64,000 nucleotides of DNA from Epithemia pelagica (GCA_946965045.2 OX337230.1:496001-560000), one strand, 5' to 3'. Shown: positions 10,453 to 19,540, counted from the first letter of the stretch. Notes: a model not told the origin generated them from the sequence alone. Translations and numbers: made by a program.

Positions 10453-11763
10453 GACCGTTCCATAAGGGTCAAATTTGCCTTGAAGTGCTGTTGTCCTGGA
10501 TCCCCCATGTCCCCGTATTGTTATCTGATGTGGGGCCTTGGATGGTTGATTTCGTAGAAGTTGTGGATTTGAAAAGACATGGACTGTTGCCTGGTTGTCG
10601 AGTAGGATCCAGGTCTTGGGTATGTTAGTCTGGGAAGTTGAAAGAGAAAGGACAGGTGAGGTTGGAATAACAGTTGATATATGGTCAGTATGATTTGAAC
10701 CTTGTTGATTGGCACCACCTTGGGTGTCGCCTTGATTTGTAGTTGTTGTAGTGGTTGTTGAATCGGTGATGAATGCAACACCAGTACCTCCATTTGCATT
10801 TGTCGTATCCTGTGGACTCTGTTGTTCTTGTTTTCTTGTCATTCTTGCATCCATGATTGCTCTAGCGTCGGCCAAGGTAGCTGGATAAATATTCTGTCCA
10901 TCTAGGAAGCTGTTATGAAGATGAGCTTCATACTCCTTCTGCTGGCATGCTCGAATGAAACGATTGGCGATCATTCTTTCTTGAGCCTCTTTTGAATCCT
11001 CATCGCTGGCTTTGCCAGCACGTCCATTTTTCTTAGCAATCTCTTCAACATAGGCCGCATCATATAGGATAATGCCAAGTTCCTCTATCACTTTCACCTT
11101 CGCCTTAAACACTTCATAGAACTGGTGGACACTCTGACCAGGATGCCGTTTCAAGTGATAAAAGTCAAACCGGATTCGATCCATTGCCATTCCAGTGTAA
11201 ACTCTCCCAGGCTGGTAGGTGAAGGTAGTTGTTTTTATGAGCTGCAATAGCTCAATCCCGTCTCTCTTGGTTTGAATTGATGCAAAGTCTTTGTGAGCAC
11301 AAAGCTTATCCTTGAGGAGCTCTGTTGACTGTCCCAATATGATACTATATAGAGCAGATCGAAAATCTGCCACTGCATCTTGCTTATCCATCATTCGCTT
11401 GTACTCCATCTTCCAGGCTTCGACTTGGATGTTGGTTGCAGTAGGTCCCGGCTCCGTTGGTGTAGCTGGGTCTTGTAGGTTGAGATTCTCCACAGCGACT
11501 TGAAAATCTTGGTTATATTTTGAGAACTTGGTTCCGATGTAACCGATGAATAATTCTATGTTTCTTAAATATCTCTTCGCTTGGGAGTCTTCCTCGTAAT
11601 CAAAAATGCACCCTTTTAGCAAGGGCTCTTGTCCTTCAAATTTACTAGTTGTACCTCCTCGGTTGCGTCCGCCACGACCACGGCCTTGGTTTCCTCTACC
11701 TCGTCCTTGTTGTCCTCGTCCTTGACCACTTGAGTCCACTTGGTCAGGTCTTGCTTCTAACAT
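10450..11763 (-). CDS. Gag and protease of copia-order element
   Basis: The ATG at 11763 opens 437 codons. The N-terminus is R/G/Q-rich (RGRGNQGRGRGG), suited to binding RNA. A helical capsid-like domain follows (around WKMEYKRMMDKQDAV and FYHLKRHPGQSVHQFYE). I see no CCHC zinc knuckle. Near the C-terminus ILLDNQATVHVFSN is the aspartic protease active site, with DNQA where many elements have DSGA. The frame stops at a TGA that probably replaced a tryptophan codon before the integrase. It lies just downstream of the coiled-coil ORF, in a different phase and only two bases after that ORF's TAA. Confidence 0.82.
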   Translation of the reverse strand: MLEARPDQVDSSGQGRGQQGRGRGNQGRGRGGRNRGGTTSKFEGQEPLLKGCIFDYEEDSQAKRYLRNIELFIGYIGTKFSKYNQDFQVAVENLNLQDPATPTEPGPTATNIQVEAWKMEYKRMMDKQDAVADFRSALYSIILGQSTELLKDKLCAHKDFASIQTKRDGIELLQLIKTTTFTYQPGRVYTGMAMDRIRFDFYHLKRHPGQSVHQFYEVFKAKVKVIEELGIILYDAAYVEEIAKKNGRAGKASDEDSKEAQERMIANRFIRACQQKEYEAHLHNSFLDGQNIYPATLADARAIMDARMTRKQEQQSPQDTTNANGGTGVAFITDSTTTTTTTNQGDTQGGANQQGSNHTDHISTVIPTSPVLSLSTSQTNIPKTWILLDNQATVHVFSNPQLLRNQPSKAPHQITIRGHGGSRTTALQGKFDPYGTV

Positions 11764-11765
11764 GC

Positions 11766-12368
11766 TTATGATTCTCGGATGAGTTTCACGTTGTTCAGTT
11801 GTCTTCGATGTTCTTTGAACTTGTTCGTGATCTTATTCCAAATGCGGACCCAAACTTGCTCGCCCGACTTTGTGTATCTCACAACAGTCCCTTGAAGATT
11901 TGAAATTCCCCTAGCGTGTTGTGCCAACTTGACAGGTGTGAGGACTGAGACTTTCGAGTGAACTTGAATCACGTCTTCTACTTTTTGTTCTTCTGTGTCT
12001 TCAACTTCAACTGCTGCTGCTTCAGGTAGTAGTTCACCTCGTTCTGCTTGTCCCAAAATATGTTCGTCTTCTTCAAGTGCTGTTCTGTATACTGCTGCTG
12101 AGTCGGCTTCAAACTGATTTCTTGCTTCACGAAGCGCTTGTCTATACCGCGTATTCTCAGTAGCACGTTCCTCTTGATAGCGCTGTTCCAACTGGGCTTT
12201 ATCAGCCCAGTACCGGCGGTCCACCGCACGAAGACGGTCTTCGTGGGCTTGTTCCAGCTGGCCGGTCTTGCGCTTTTCTGTTCGTTGGAGGCGTATAAAG
12301 GCAGTTATCAATCTTGAGATTGAACCATCCGCGGGACCTTCAGAACACGGGCCTTCACTTTTTGACAT
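11766..12368 (-). CDS. Coiled-coil ORF upstream of gag in copia-order element
   Basis: The ATG at 12368 opens 200 codons, placed between the 5' LTR/leader and Gag. The middle is a long charged heptad-rich helix (ERATENTRYRQALREARNQF), predicted coiled coil. The C-terminal part has a small domain (GTVVRYTKSGEQVWVRIWNK) and a basic end. I recognise no domain. An extra 5' ORF is unusual for copia-order elements; it may be an N-terminal part of Gag separated by a frameshift, or an independent assembly or RNA-binding protein. With the Harbinger removed its ATG would sit only about 37 bases after the 5' LTR. Confidence 0.75.
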   Translation of the reverse strand: MSKSEGPCSEGPADGSISRLITAFIRLQRTEKRKTGQLEQAHEDRLRAVDRRYWADKAQLEQRYQEERATENTRYRQALREARNQFEADSAAVYRTALEEDEHILGQAERGELLPEAAAVEVEDTEEQKVEDVIQVHSKVSVLTPVKLAQHARGISNLQGTVVRYTKSGEQVWVRIWNKITNKFKEHRRQLNNVKLIRES

Positions 12369-12386
12369 TCAGTGCAAGCTGAATGA

Positions 12387-12428
12387 GGGTTGGTCTTAAC
12401 AAGCGTGAAATTTCACATGTTTCACACT
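12387..12428 (+). repeat. Left terminal inverted repeat of Harbinger element
   Basis: The first 31 bases equal the reverse complement of the right end, and similarity extends to about 42 bases. The preceding TGA (12384-12386) is the target duplication. Confidence 0.9.
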
Positions 12429-12607
12429 AAAACACCTTCGGTTTGTCACAGTTTTTAGACGTGAAATCCTAGGGTCTAAACGATGTGAAATGTTTTCACA
12501 CCCTCCCACCACTTCCCCCACACCATCATCCATCTGATCCGCACGTACGACAACAAAAACCAATAACCACACTTTGATTGTTGTGCACATATTGATTGTT
12601 GTGCACG

Positions 12608-13945
12608 ATGAATCTCTTGACAATGGAGGAAGAAGAAGAAATTGCTGAACAGGAGACAGCATTTGATGTTCTTGGTTTGATTCAGCTATGGATGCAGATC
12701 AAACAACAAGAAACACCAAGAGTACCAAGAAGTCGTTCACCAAGTTGTCCCCTCAAGCTACTCCACTGGGAAACTTTCGTGGCTGCGCATATGACGAACA
12801 ATCCGAAAGACTTCGAGAAGTGCATCAGAATGCCTGTGGATGCATTCGCAAAACTCCATATCTTGATCAAAGAGAAGCTTCACAAGGACGAGGACATGGC
12901 AGCACGTCGGGGTGGAGCGATACCCACTGAACTACGGCTTTACATGACCCTTCGTTATCTAGGAGGGGGTGCAATGCACGACATCCGAAGAACTGTGGAT
13001 GTCAAGAAATCAACAGCTTATGCTGTTGTTTATGAAGTGTGCCAGGTCATTGCAGCTACTCAGCAGCTGCAGATGACATTTCCACAGACAGAGCAGGAAT
13101 GCCAAGAGGCAGCACTAGCCTTTCGTAGCATTTCATTTGACGAAGCAATTGTGAATTGCGTTGGAGCAATCGATGGATACTTGCTCCACACGGAGCAACC
13201 AAGAAAAAAACTCGTTGGGAATCAGAGGCAATATTACTCTGGACACTACAAGAAATTTGGGATAAACATTCAAGCTGCATGCGATCATGAATGTAAGTTC
13301 ACATACTTTGCACTAGCCGGACCAGGGAGCATGAACGATAAAGTCGCGGTCAACGAATGTTCTTTGGGAACCCTGATCAGCGGACTTCCTCAAGGTTTTT
13401 GTGTCATTGGAGACGCCGCCTATGAGCCTACTGAGCGTCTAACACCTATTTTTTACGGTGTTACAAAAGAAGAGCCACTTTATGACAACTTCAATTTCTT
13501 TGCTTCGCAGCTGCGGATCAGGATTGAAATGACTTTTGGCTTGATGCAAATGAAATGGCGCTTCCTCTTGCAAGCACGGCAAGCCACAAGAAGACTTCCA
13601 ACCTACGTCATGGCAATTGCTCTACTCCACAACTATGTCACGAACTATAGATTGCAACAGAATGCGTCAGTGGAAGAGATGCTCCGACAAGAGTCCCAAC
13701 AAGATGAAACTATGTTGCCTTCACAGCCTGTGGACCTAGAAGGAAATGTCATGTTGTATGACGAGAATGGTAATATTGTCAGACGAAGCTTACCTAAGGG
13801 ACACTCCATTCTTCGCCATCTTATGGCTTTACGAATTCAAGAAAAAAATCTTCATCGCCCAGTAACCAACATTAGGAGGCATTCGACTGAAGACAATGCC
13901 GACTCTGCAGAGGTTGAGACAGAGAATAATGCAGAAAATGATTAA
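12608..13945 (+). CDS. Harbinger transposase (DDE_Tnp_4/HARBI1 type)
   Basis: The ATG at 12608 gives 445 aa. It is preceded by two tandem copies of an 18-bp word ending in TTGTGCAC. The order is an acidic N-terminus, a helical DNA-binding-like region (LRLYMTLRYLGGGAMHDIRR, helix-turn-helix style), then the nuclease fold with catalytic acids D about 189 (GAIDGY), D about 269 (VIGDAAYEP) and E about 307 (IRIEMTFG). ALLHNYVTNYRL at the end of the core is typical of the family. The enzyme cuts and pastes the element, with 3-bp duplications as seen here. No stop or shift breaks the frame. The partner protein is encoded convergently from 15286. Confidence 0.9.
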   Translation: MNLLTMEEEEEIAEQETAFDVLGLIQLWMQIKQQETPRVPRSRSPSCPLKLLHWETFVAAHMTNNPKDFEKCIRMPVDAFAKLHILIKEKLHKDEDMAARRGGAIPTELRLYMTLRYLGGGAMHDIRRTVDVKKSTAYAVVYEVCQVIAATQQLQMTFPQTEQECQEAALAFRSISFDEAIVNCVGAIDGYLLHTEQPRKKLVGNQRQYYSGHYKKFGINIQAACDHECKFTYFALAGPGSMNDKVAVNECSLGTLISGLPQGFCVIGDAAYEPTERLTPIFYGVTKEEPLYDNFNFFASQLRIRIEMTFGLMQMKWRFLLQARQATRRLPTYVMAIALLHNYVTNYRLQQNASVEEMLRQESQQDETMLPSQPVDLEGNVMLYDENGNIVRRSLPKGHSILRHLMALRIQEKNLHRPVTNIRRHSTEDNADSAEVETENNAEND

Positions 13946-13963
13946 AGATCTCAACACATATAC

Positions 13964-15286
13964 CTATAGTCCTAAAATGGTTGCTAATTCAGCAATCCTC
14001 TTCTTCATACGTTGTTTCATTTCGTCACTGTCTTGGTCTTTCAGGGCTGCTGTCAATATGCTGAATTCGTTGAGTAAAGCTGCTTTTCCCATTCGCTCCT
14101 CACGTTTCATGGCGTTCCCAATAATGGCATTCTTCAAATCTCCAATTGCTGATGTCATATGAGAGTCAGTGGTACCATTTGTAGGAGTTGTTGTGCAGGA
14201 AATTGGTGAAGGAGCTCGCGAGGATGCACGAGAGCTCTTACCATCATTCTTGGCAGCAGGAAGGCTGTCGATAGCAAAACAAGGAGCAAGAGCACTTGTA
14301 AAGGTCGTTTCAAAGTTCTGGACTGTGTTGCTTTTGGAATAAAAGTAAAAGGCAGTGAACTGTGAAATTTTACCCCCAGACCTTGCTCTCGCTATACCTG
14401 CTTTCGCGAAGTCCCAGGGATCGCTAGAATGACTCCCACTAGCATTCATTGCTGTCTCCATATGTTTCCTCACTTGTAGAAGAGTCTTCAGGATATTATT
14501 TGCTTCGTTGGGAGTGAGCTTGTTGGTGTTCTTGAGGGAGGGATCCAATCCTGCCAGCCCAGCATCCAACACGTGGTTGTTGTACGTCAAGTTTCTGTCA
14601 TCCTTGTTGTCGTCTCGAATTTCCAACTTTCCATATTGGTCAGGGTTAATTCTTTTCTCTACTTGGGAATCCTCTTCTGAATACTCTTCTTCTGAATCAT
14701 CTTCTGATTTTTTCTCAAGATCGGTACATTCCTTAAGTTTTTGGGGAGAACAATCGGCACCGTTGACTGCATCGACTACTAGCTTCCAAAATCGCTGGTA
14801 TTGCGACCCACTACCAGTTTCTTGAACGGCCCTGGACCTTCCATCATTGAAAGCCATGAATTCATCTATAAAGTCACGATGAAACAACACATTGATGAGA
14901 CGGCAGTGGGTGGATGGAATCTTCTCCAGCTGTCTTGTGATTATACCAATCTCATTTTTTGTCTTGAGGAGATGGTATCGTAGCTCTGTCTTGTTGAGGC
15001 TGGCTTTCGTGATACCAAGCCTCCTCACAAGCTTCCTGAGTTGATGCACAGAGAGATCCTTGTCGACGTGCGTCTTGTTGTCGCCTTTTGCAATGATACA
15101 GGCAACTTCGACTTCTTCTTCTTGTCCTTCGTTTGTTTTTATCTTCTTCATCTCAGTTGTAATTGTATACTCATGTAAAGTTAGAGTATCCAGAGCCTCT
15201 AAAAATGGTGGAAGAGGTTTTTCAACACGCTTTGCTTTCTTCTTCTCAGGCCCAACATCCTGAGGTGCAGGAGGAGGGTCCGTCAT
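13964..15286 (-). CDS. Second Harbinger ORF, putative DNA-binding partner
   Basis: The ATG at 15286 gives 440 aa; a TTG 57 bases upstream is in frame but unlikely to be used. The gene converges on the transposase with 18 bases between stops, inside the inverted repeats. Harbinger elements usually carry a second, often Myb-like, protein that helps the transposase bind DNA and enter the nucleus. Here I see a basic N-terminus (KKKAKRVEKP), a helical stretch around VHQLRKLVRRLGITKASLNK, a tract FNDGRSRAVQETGSGSQYQ before a helical FWKLVVDAV, an acidic middle and a helical C-terminus. The Myb identity is inferred from position, not from clear motif residues. Confidence 0.75.
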   Translation of the reverse strand: MTDPPPAPQDVGPEKKKAKRVEKPLPPFLEALDTLTLHEYTITTEMKKIKTNEGQEEEVEVACIIAKGDNKTHVDKDLSVHQLRKLVRRLGITKASLNKTELRYHLLKTKNEIGIITRQLEKIPSTHCRLINVLFHRDFIDEFMAFNDGRSRAVQETGSGSQYQRFWKLVVDAVNGADCSPQKLKECTDLEKKSEDDSEEEYSEEDSQVEKRINPDQYGKLEIRDDNKDDRNLTYNNHVLDAGLAGLDPSLKNTNKLTPNEANNILKTLLQVRKHMETAMNASGSHSSDPWDFAKAGIARARSGGKISQFTAFYFYSKSNTVQNFETTFTSALAPCFAIDSLPAAKNDGKSSRASSRAPSPISCTTTPTNGTTDSHMTSAIGDLKNAIIGNAMKREERMGKAALLNEFSILTAALKDQDSDEMKQRMKKRIAELATILGL

Positions 15287-15468
15287 GGTGGGGGTTTGTT
15301 TGATTTTGTTGGTTGGAACTTGGCGCAGGCTAAAAAATCTCAATTTTTCTCTCTCCTAGGAACCCATAAACCTCTGTGTGAAATATTGTTCGATGTGAAA
15401 AGAGCCCTGGAGAGCAGATTTGTGAATTTCATCAAATTTCACTGCAACGTCAGGCCACGTAGGCAGAA

Positions 15469-15510
15469 AGTGTGAAATGTGTGAAATTTCACGCTTGTTA
15501 AGACCAACCC
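15469..15510 (-). repeat. Right terminal inverted repeat of Harbinger element
   Basis: Reverse complement of 12387-12428 with two mismatches. The following TGA (15511-15513) is the target duplication. Confidence 0.9.
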
Positions 15511-15532
15511 TGAGTGTTTTCTTTTTAAAATA

Positions 15533-15746
15533 TGTTGAAACACAACTCCAATCGTACCGTACAAGTAACCACTAGAGATGATCTCGTGTTATTTTAAAAA
15601 GAATGAGCCTCCTCTTGGCTCATTTGTTTGTTTCGCCTCGATCTTGTTTCTATGACTATGACGTGTCACCAGAGTCCATTGGGCCTTTTCCTCTTCAGTC
15701 GCACTTTTCGTTTCCTTTTCCTTACTCGCATCCACTTGTTCTAACA
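15533..15746 (-). repeat. 5' LTR of minus-strand copia-order element
   Basis: 214-bp copy of 6705-6918 with one mismatch at 15740. It is followed by the AGACG target duplication. It presumably holds the element promoter, firing leftwards. Confidence 0.93.
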
Positions 15747-15846
15747 AGACGAGAGAGTTTTGTGGTTTGGTTTGGTTCGTTGGTTCGTTCGTTCGTTCTC
15801 TCTCCTTCGCGCACAAAATGGACTCGACACAGTTTTACATATACAG

Positions 15847-17066
15847 CGGCTGCATTTGTTTGGGCAGGATCCACATTTGGCAGATATGGCAGGTGAATTT
15901 TCGTTTCGACTATTGCCAGGGCTATTTCCATACTATCTCTTTAAAATCTTGACGAAGTATCTACAAACACAAAATAGACTTGCGCCTGGAGTGTGGATTG
16001 GAGTCTTGGCCAATGGAATGAATGCCCTCTTCAATTGGGCGTTGATTTTTGAGGCCGGGTGGGGCATTGCTGGGGCTCCCTGGGCGACGACTTTGACTCG
16101 CGCTGCAGAATTTGTCATGATTATTGGTTATGTTCAGTTTCAAAAGAAGAACTTGCGAGAGACGTGGCCTAGGTTTGACAAGGAAAATTTAAGCTTTGAC
16201 GTTCTACGCCCCTTTTGGAAGTTGGCGATTTCTGGGGCACTCTCCATTACTGCAGAGGCTGTACGTTGTTCTTGTATCTTATTAACCGCTTGCTGACTAT
16301 CCATGGACTATCATCTGATCTTCGGTGCTCGATTTCTCTAAACTGCAAACCAATAGTGGTCCTTTGAAATTACCACCATCCTAGCTGGTCTTTTGGGCGT
16401 GACAGGTTGGACGCCCACATTATCACGCTGTCCATTGCCACCTTTCTGTTCTTGAGTTTCCCATTTGCCGTTGGTATTGCAGCTTCGATTCGTGTGGGAC
16501 AATTGATTGGCGATTAACGGGCCAAAGACGCACGTCGCTCTTGCTGGACGTCGTTCTTTTTCAGTGCCATGGCACAAGCTATCTTGATTGCCATTCTGCT
16601 GCCCACAGGCGAAATCCTGGGGCGCCTGTTCAGCACAGATGCAGAAGTGGCGACCATGGTTGCCGAGTTGATTCCGATTTCCTGCATTTTTATGATGGGA
16701 GACGCCATTCAGGCCACCGTCGGAGGAGTCCTGCGAGGTTTGGGTCGTCAAAAGTTGGTTCTATGGCTCAACGTACTTGGCTTTTGGATCTTTGCGGTTC
16801 CGATTGGAGCCATTATGACGTTCGTCGCAGGTTATTGCGTGTACGGATTGTGGTGGGGCATGGTGATTGGCATCTATGCATCCTCCGCCGTTGGGATATG
16901 GTTTTTAAGGGTCCGAGTGGATTGGCAAAAGGAGACCCTGAAGGCAATTAAACGACTATCGACCCTCACAGAGCGGCAGACTACACGAATCCTGGCGGCA
17001 ACGGAAGGAGATCGCCGCCTTGGAGGAATTGTAGATGGATATGATATTGAAGTCGAAAGTTGCTAG
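15847..17066 (+). pseudogene. MATE-family efflux transporter, broken and 5'-truncated
   Basis: The sequence encodes the second half of a MATE (multidrug and toxic compound extrusion) antiporter: FGQDPHLADMAGEFSFRLLP, LTKYLQTQNRLAPGVW, later hydrophobic helices such as LNVLGFWIFAVPIGAIM. The first visible exon begins after an AG at 15845-15846. An intron 16261-16356 (GTACGT to AATAG) joins AEA to WSFE in frame. One base is then missing near 16400, and an in-frame TAA interrupts the frame at 16515-16517 after QLIGD. The last frame ends at 17066. The first half of the family (about six helices) is absent; the retrotransposon sits 95 bp upstream, so the first exons were lost or lie outside the window. 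MATE proteins exchange drugs or metabolites for H+ or Na+; this copy should not work. Confidence 0.8.
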
Positions 17067-17677
17067 CTTGTTCATATTGTTGGAGCAATGTTGATAGAAT
17101 CATAGAGCTACGAAATGCGCAAATAGTCTGAGAAAGGCCTTCGTCCTAACCTAGAAAATTCAGTTCAGCCTTCTCCCCTAGGCTCTCTTCCCTTCCAAAG
17201 TTGTGAGCTAGCTCGGAAGCTACGCGTACAACATCGTTTACGACGTTAGGTAGAACTTCCGAGTCCAACTTGTAACTGCACAATGAAACTGCAGGATCGA
17301 TCCTGCAGTTTTGATTCATTTGGATTCGGCGATAAGGCCTCTAATTTTTTCACAAGATTTCTAAAAAATTTTCACTCCGAGAGGAGTCTGTCCGGTGTAC
17401 GGGATATAGGAATTTTACCGCACGGGTCTTTACAGAAGTCCCAGGTGAGTCACGCGGGACTGTAAAGACACGTGTCAGGGTGGCCGCGTGTACCACGTGT
17501 AACTCTCCTACTGGGCCGGCCTCATCTGCTCATTTTTCATCTATGGGTCGTGAGGATAGGTTGTGCGGCCGCTCTACCGCTATGCAGCATATGTATTGGT
17601 GTCACGAACCATCAATGGCTGTATTGTGAATTTTGTTGTTGTTGTTGTTGTTATTTGTTCCCCATCATATCCGTGCC
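17067..17677. other. Intergenic with palindrome and hairpin
   Basis: No gene is seen. A perfect 26-bp palindrome lies at 17286-17311 and an imperfect hairpin at 17426-17469 (GTCTTTACAG pairing with CTGTAAAGAC). The end of the stretch is the presumed promoter and leader of the Crinkler-like gene, with a (GTT)n run at 17633-17650. Confidence 0.5.
17286..17311. repeat. Perfect 26-bp palindrome
   Basis: AAACTGCAGGATC is followed directly by its reverse complement, with no spacer. It could be a dimeric protein site or the relic of an excised element. Confidence 0.8.
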
Positions 17678-19540
17678 ATGGAGTTTCCAGAACCGATACT
17701 TGATGTACAGGTATCGGATGCTCCGAACGAGCAGGTTCCTGCCATTCTGGATGCTGTGTGGCAGAAGGACGAGCGGTGGACAGCCGCGTATCGCACGTTT
17801 GCTGACACGCAGCCTCAAGCCGCGGGGAAAGGCGTGGAGGTCACTCAAATGTCGCAAAGTCTACTAGATGATGACACAGCTTCTCCTCACGTGGTTACTC
17901 GAAAAGAACAGAGGGATGTTGTCGAGTGCGCATTCCAGAAATCTCGGCGGTTGCTGCATGACGCCACGGTCACAATCACCGTACGCGGATCACCCGGTAT
18001 CGGCAAGAGTTGGGCTTCCCTGATCTACATAAAAACACTCATGAACCAAGACGCAGAGCGACGAAGGCCAATCCTTTTTGAGAAGGGTCAGAATAATCAA
18101 AATCGTAGTTTGCTCTTGTTCATGTCAGAAGGCGACGAAGCCGCCGGTGCTGCGTGGACGGTTTATCGTCTCAAAGAAGGCATCAATCTACCAGCGGAGT
18201 GGCTCGACTGTTCCGTTCTCGACGTTGTGATCGACCCACCCTGGTTCCCTCCAACCGTGGAACCAACTCCGTCAAGACTTATAAGTTCACGTGGCCATCG
18301 CTTCATTCCCGTTTCTCCAGACGACCGACACCTCGGAAGCGCCTTCAAGGCCTCCAGCGAAATGACCGAACTAGTGCTCGGCCCTTGGGATCTGGAGGAA
18401 CTGAAAGTGGCTTTCCCGTACATGGTGTTTAACAAACCGCGTAGAGTGTTTCAAACCAACAAGCACATCTTCGACAAGACGCTGTTCTTCATGGAAGAGA
18501 ACTACTACATTTTGGGCGGACTGCCCCGTTATCTGACAGACAACGACAAAAATAGAAAACGCATAGCTGAGATCACACCCGAAAAGGCTGAAACGCATGC
18601 TCCAGTGCTGCTCAATGCCTTGGCTCAAGGGACGTCTTTCTCTGATTCTACCTCCGAAAAACTATTAACGCGTTTCTTCACACTTCGTGCCGGAGAAGAT
18701 GAGAATGGATACAATCCCAACAGGTTGTATGCGACGCTTGATTTTGTCTCTCCAGGGGCGGCCAAGGCAGCAGGAAAGATTATTCTACAGAAGATTCATA
18801 AGGACATTATGTGGAGGAACCAACGTGATGCTTCTGATATCGGTCTCGCTTTTGAGCGAACTGTGCTCATATTCTTGTCCCTTGGCGAAGCAGGAATGAG
18901 AAAGATCGGTATCAAAACCCGCTGTCGTAAGCTACTTGGCTCTGGGGTTGCTGGTACCGAACAAGGGGTGAACGTGTCCGAAAAACTTGATGAGAACAAT
19001 GTCTTGTTTTCGACGACCGGAAACCATCCTTTCTACAAGATAAACGAATCCCCCGATGCTGCAGCATTTGAAGACACCGTAAAAGCGAATGGAAAGGGAA
19101 TGGCGTATGAGGAGCGAAGCGACGCACTCCCAATGCTGAAATCATCGAAGTCATTGCATTTGCCTCCCGACGGATACTGTAACGTCGATGCGATGGTTGG
19201 GGCTGACCTTGGGCTTCAGACAACTTTACAAAAGACCCACACCGTATCAGGGCCCGAGTATATTCGCCAAAGGAAATCCTTTGGTCTTTCTGAAGATGAT
19301 CCCTTTTCTCTGGTTTTTATTGTGCCACCCGAGCGGTTTGACAATGGTTGGAAGACTATTCAACAGTTCCACTGGAGTTCAGAGGCGGGTGAGGCAGCCA
19401 CAAGCCGAAAGCGACGAAAGGTGGCTACAACAACAGGTGGGTCCATTTCCTCGAATGTGGCAACCATCTCAGAATCAGACAAGCGGAAAGCGCGTTCGTC
19501 AATCTGTCAGTATGTCATGACTCTTGAATTTGATAAATAA
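17678..19540 (+). CDS. Crinkler/RHS-type P-loop NTPase with nuclease-like C-terminus
   Basis: I start at the ATG at 17678 (context GCCATGG); the frame opens earlier only from a TTG. The product has 620 aa. Residues about 104-112 form a Walker A box, GSPGIGKSW, followed by the features of Crinkler/RHS NTPases: a strand with LLLFMSEGDE, a VLDVVIDPPW Walker-B-like strand, a block ending ELKVAFPYMVFN, and ILGGLPRYL. Near residues 502-525 VDAMVGADLGLQTTLQKTH resembles the D...Q-x-T core of the restriction-endonuclease-like domain that ends many of these proteins. The C-terminus is basic (RKRRKV, possible nuclear signal). The family includes secreted or nuclear effectors in oomycetes and retrotransposon hot-spot proteins in trypanosomes; its role in free-living algae is unknown. 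The frame is intact. A CoDi-like retrotransposon sits 40 bp after the stop. Confidence 0.75.
   Translation: MEFPEPILDVQVSDAPNEQVPAILDAVWQKDERWTAAYRTFADTQPQAAGKGVEVTQMSQSLLDDDTASPHVVTRKEQRDVVECAFQKSRRLLHDATVTITVRGSPGIGKSWASLIYIKTLMNQDAERRRPILFEKGQNNQNRSLLLFMSEGDEAAGAAWTVYRLKEGINLPAEWLDCSVLDVVIDPPWFPPTVEPTPSRLISSRGHRFIPVSPDDRHLGSAFKASSEMTELVLGPWDLEELKVAFPYMVFNKPRRVFQTNKHIFDKTLFFMEENYYILGGLPRYLTDNDKNRKRIAEITPEKAETHAPVLLNALAQGTSFSDSTSEKLLTRFFTLRAGEDENGYNPNRLYATLDFVSPGAAKAAGKIILQKIHKDIMWRNQRDASDIGLAFERTVLIFLSLGEAGMRKIGIKTRCRKLLGSGVAGTEQGVNVSEKLDENNVLFSTTGNHPFYKINESPDAAAFEDTVKANGKGMAYEERSDALPMLKSSKSLHLPPDGYCNVDAMVGADLGLQTTLQKTHTVSGPEYIRQRKSFGLSEDDPFSLVFIVPPERFDNGWKTIQQFHWSSEAGEAATSRKRRKVATTTGGSISSNVATISESDKRKARSSICQYVMTLEFDK

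Larger units (their letters stand above)
12387..15510. mobile_element. PIF/Harbinger DNA transposon nested in the retrotransposon
   Basis: The ends are inverted repeats: 12387-12428 matches the reverse complement of 15469-15510, with the first 31 bases identical (starting GGGTTGGTCTTAACA) and two mismatches further in. The 3-bp target duplication TGA is at 12384-12386 and 15511-15513; a 3-bp duplication is the Harbinger hallmark. Inside are two convergent genes: a DDE transposase on the plus strand and a second protein on the minus strand, as in typical Harbinger elements. Both frames are intact, so this 3,124-bp copy could be active. Confidence 0.92.
6705..15746 (-). mobile_element. Copia-order LTR retrotransposon, minus strand, carrying nested Harbinger
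   Basis: Two direct 214-bp LTRs (6705-6918 and 15533-15746) begin TGTTG, end TAACA and differ at one base (C at 6912, T at 15740). The 5-bp target duplication AGACG is at 6700-6704 and 15747-15751. Read on the minus strand the order is 5' LTR, coiled-coil ORF, Gag plus protease, integrase, reverse transcriptase, RNase H, 3' LTR: the copia order, with integrase before RT. A Harbinger transposon (12387-15510) occupies the 5' leader; without it the element is about 5.9 kb. A purine tract GCGAAGGAGTG precedes the 3' LTR. I see no clear tRNA primer site. The coding region is broken by an in-frame TGA and a frameshift, so this copy is probably not autonomous. Confidence 0.93.
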
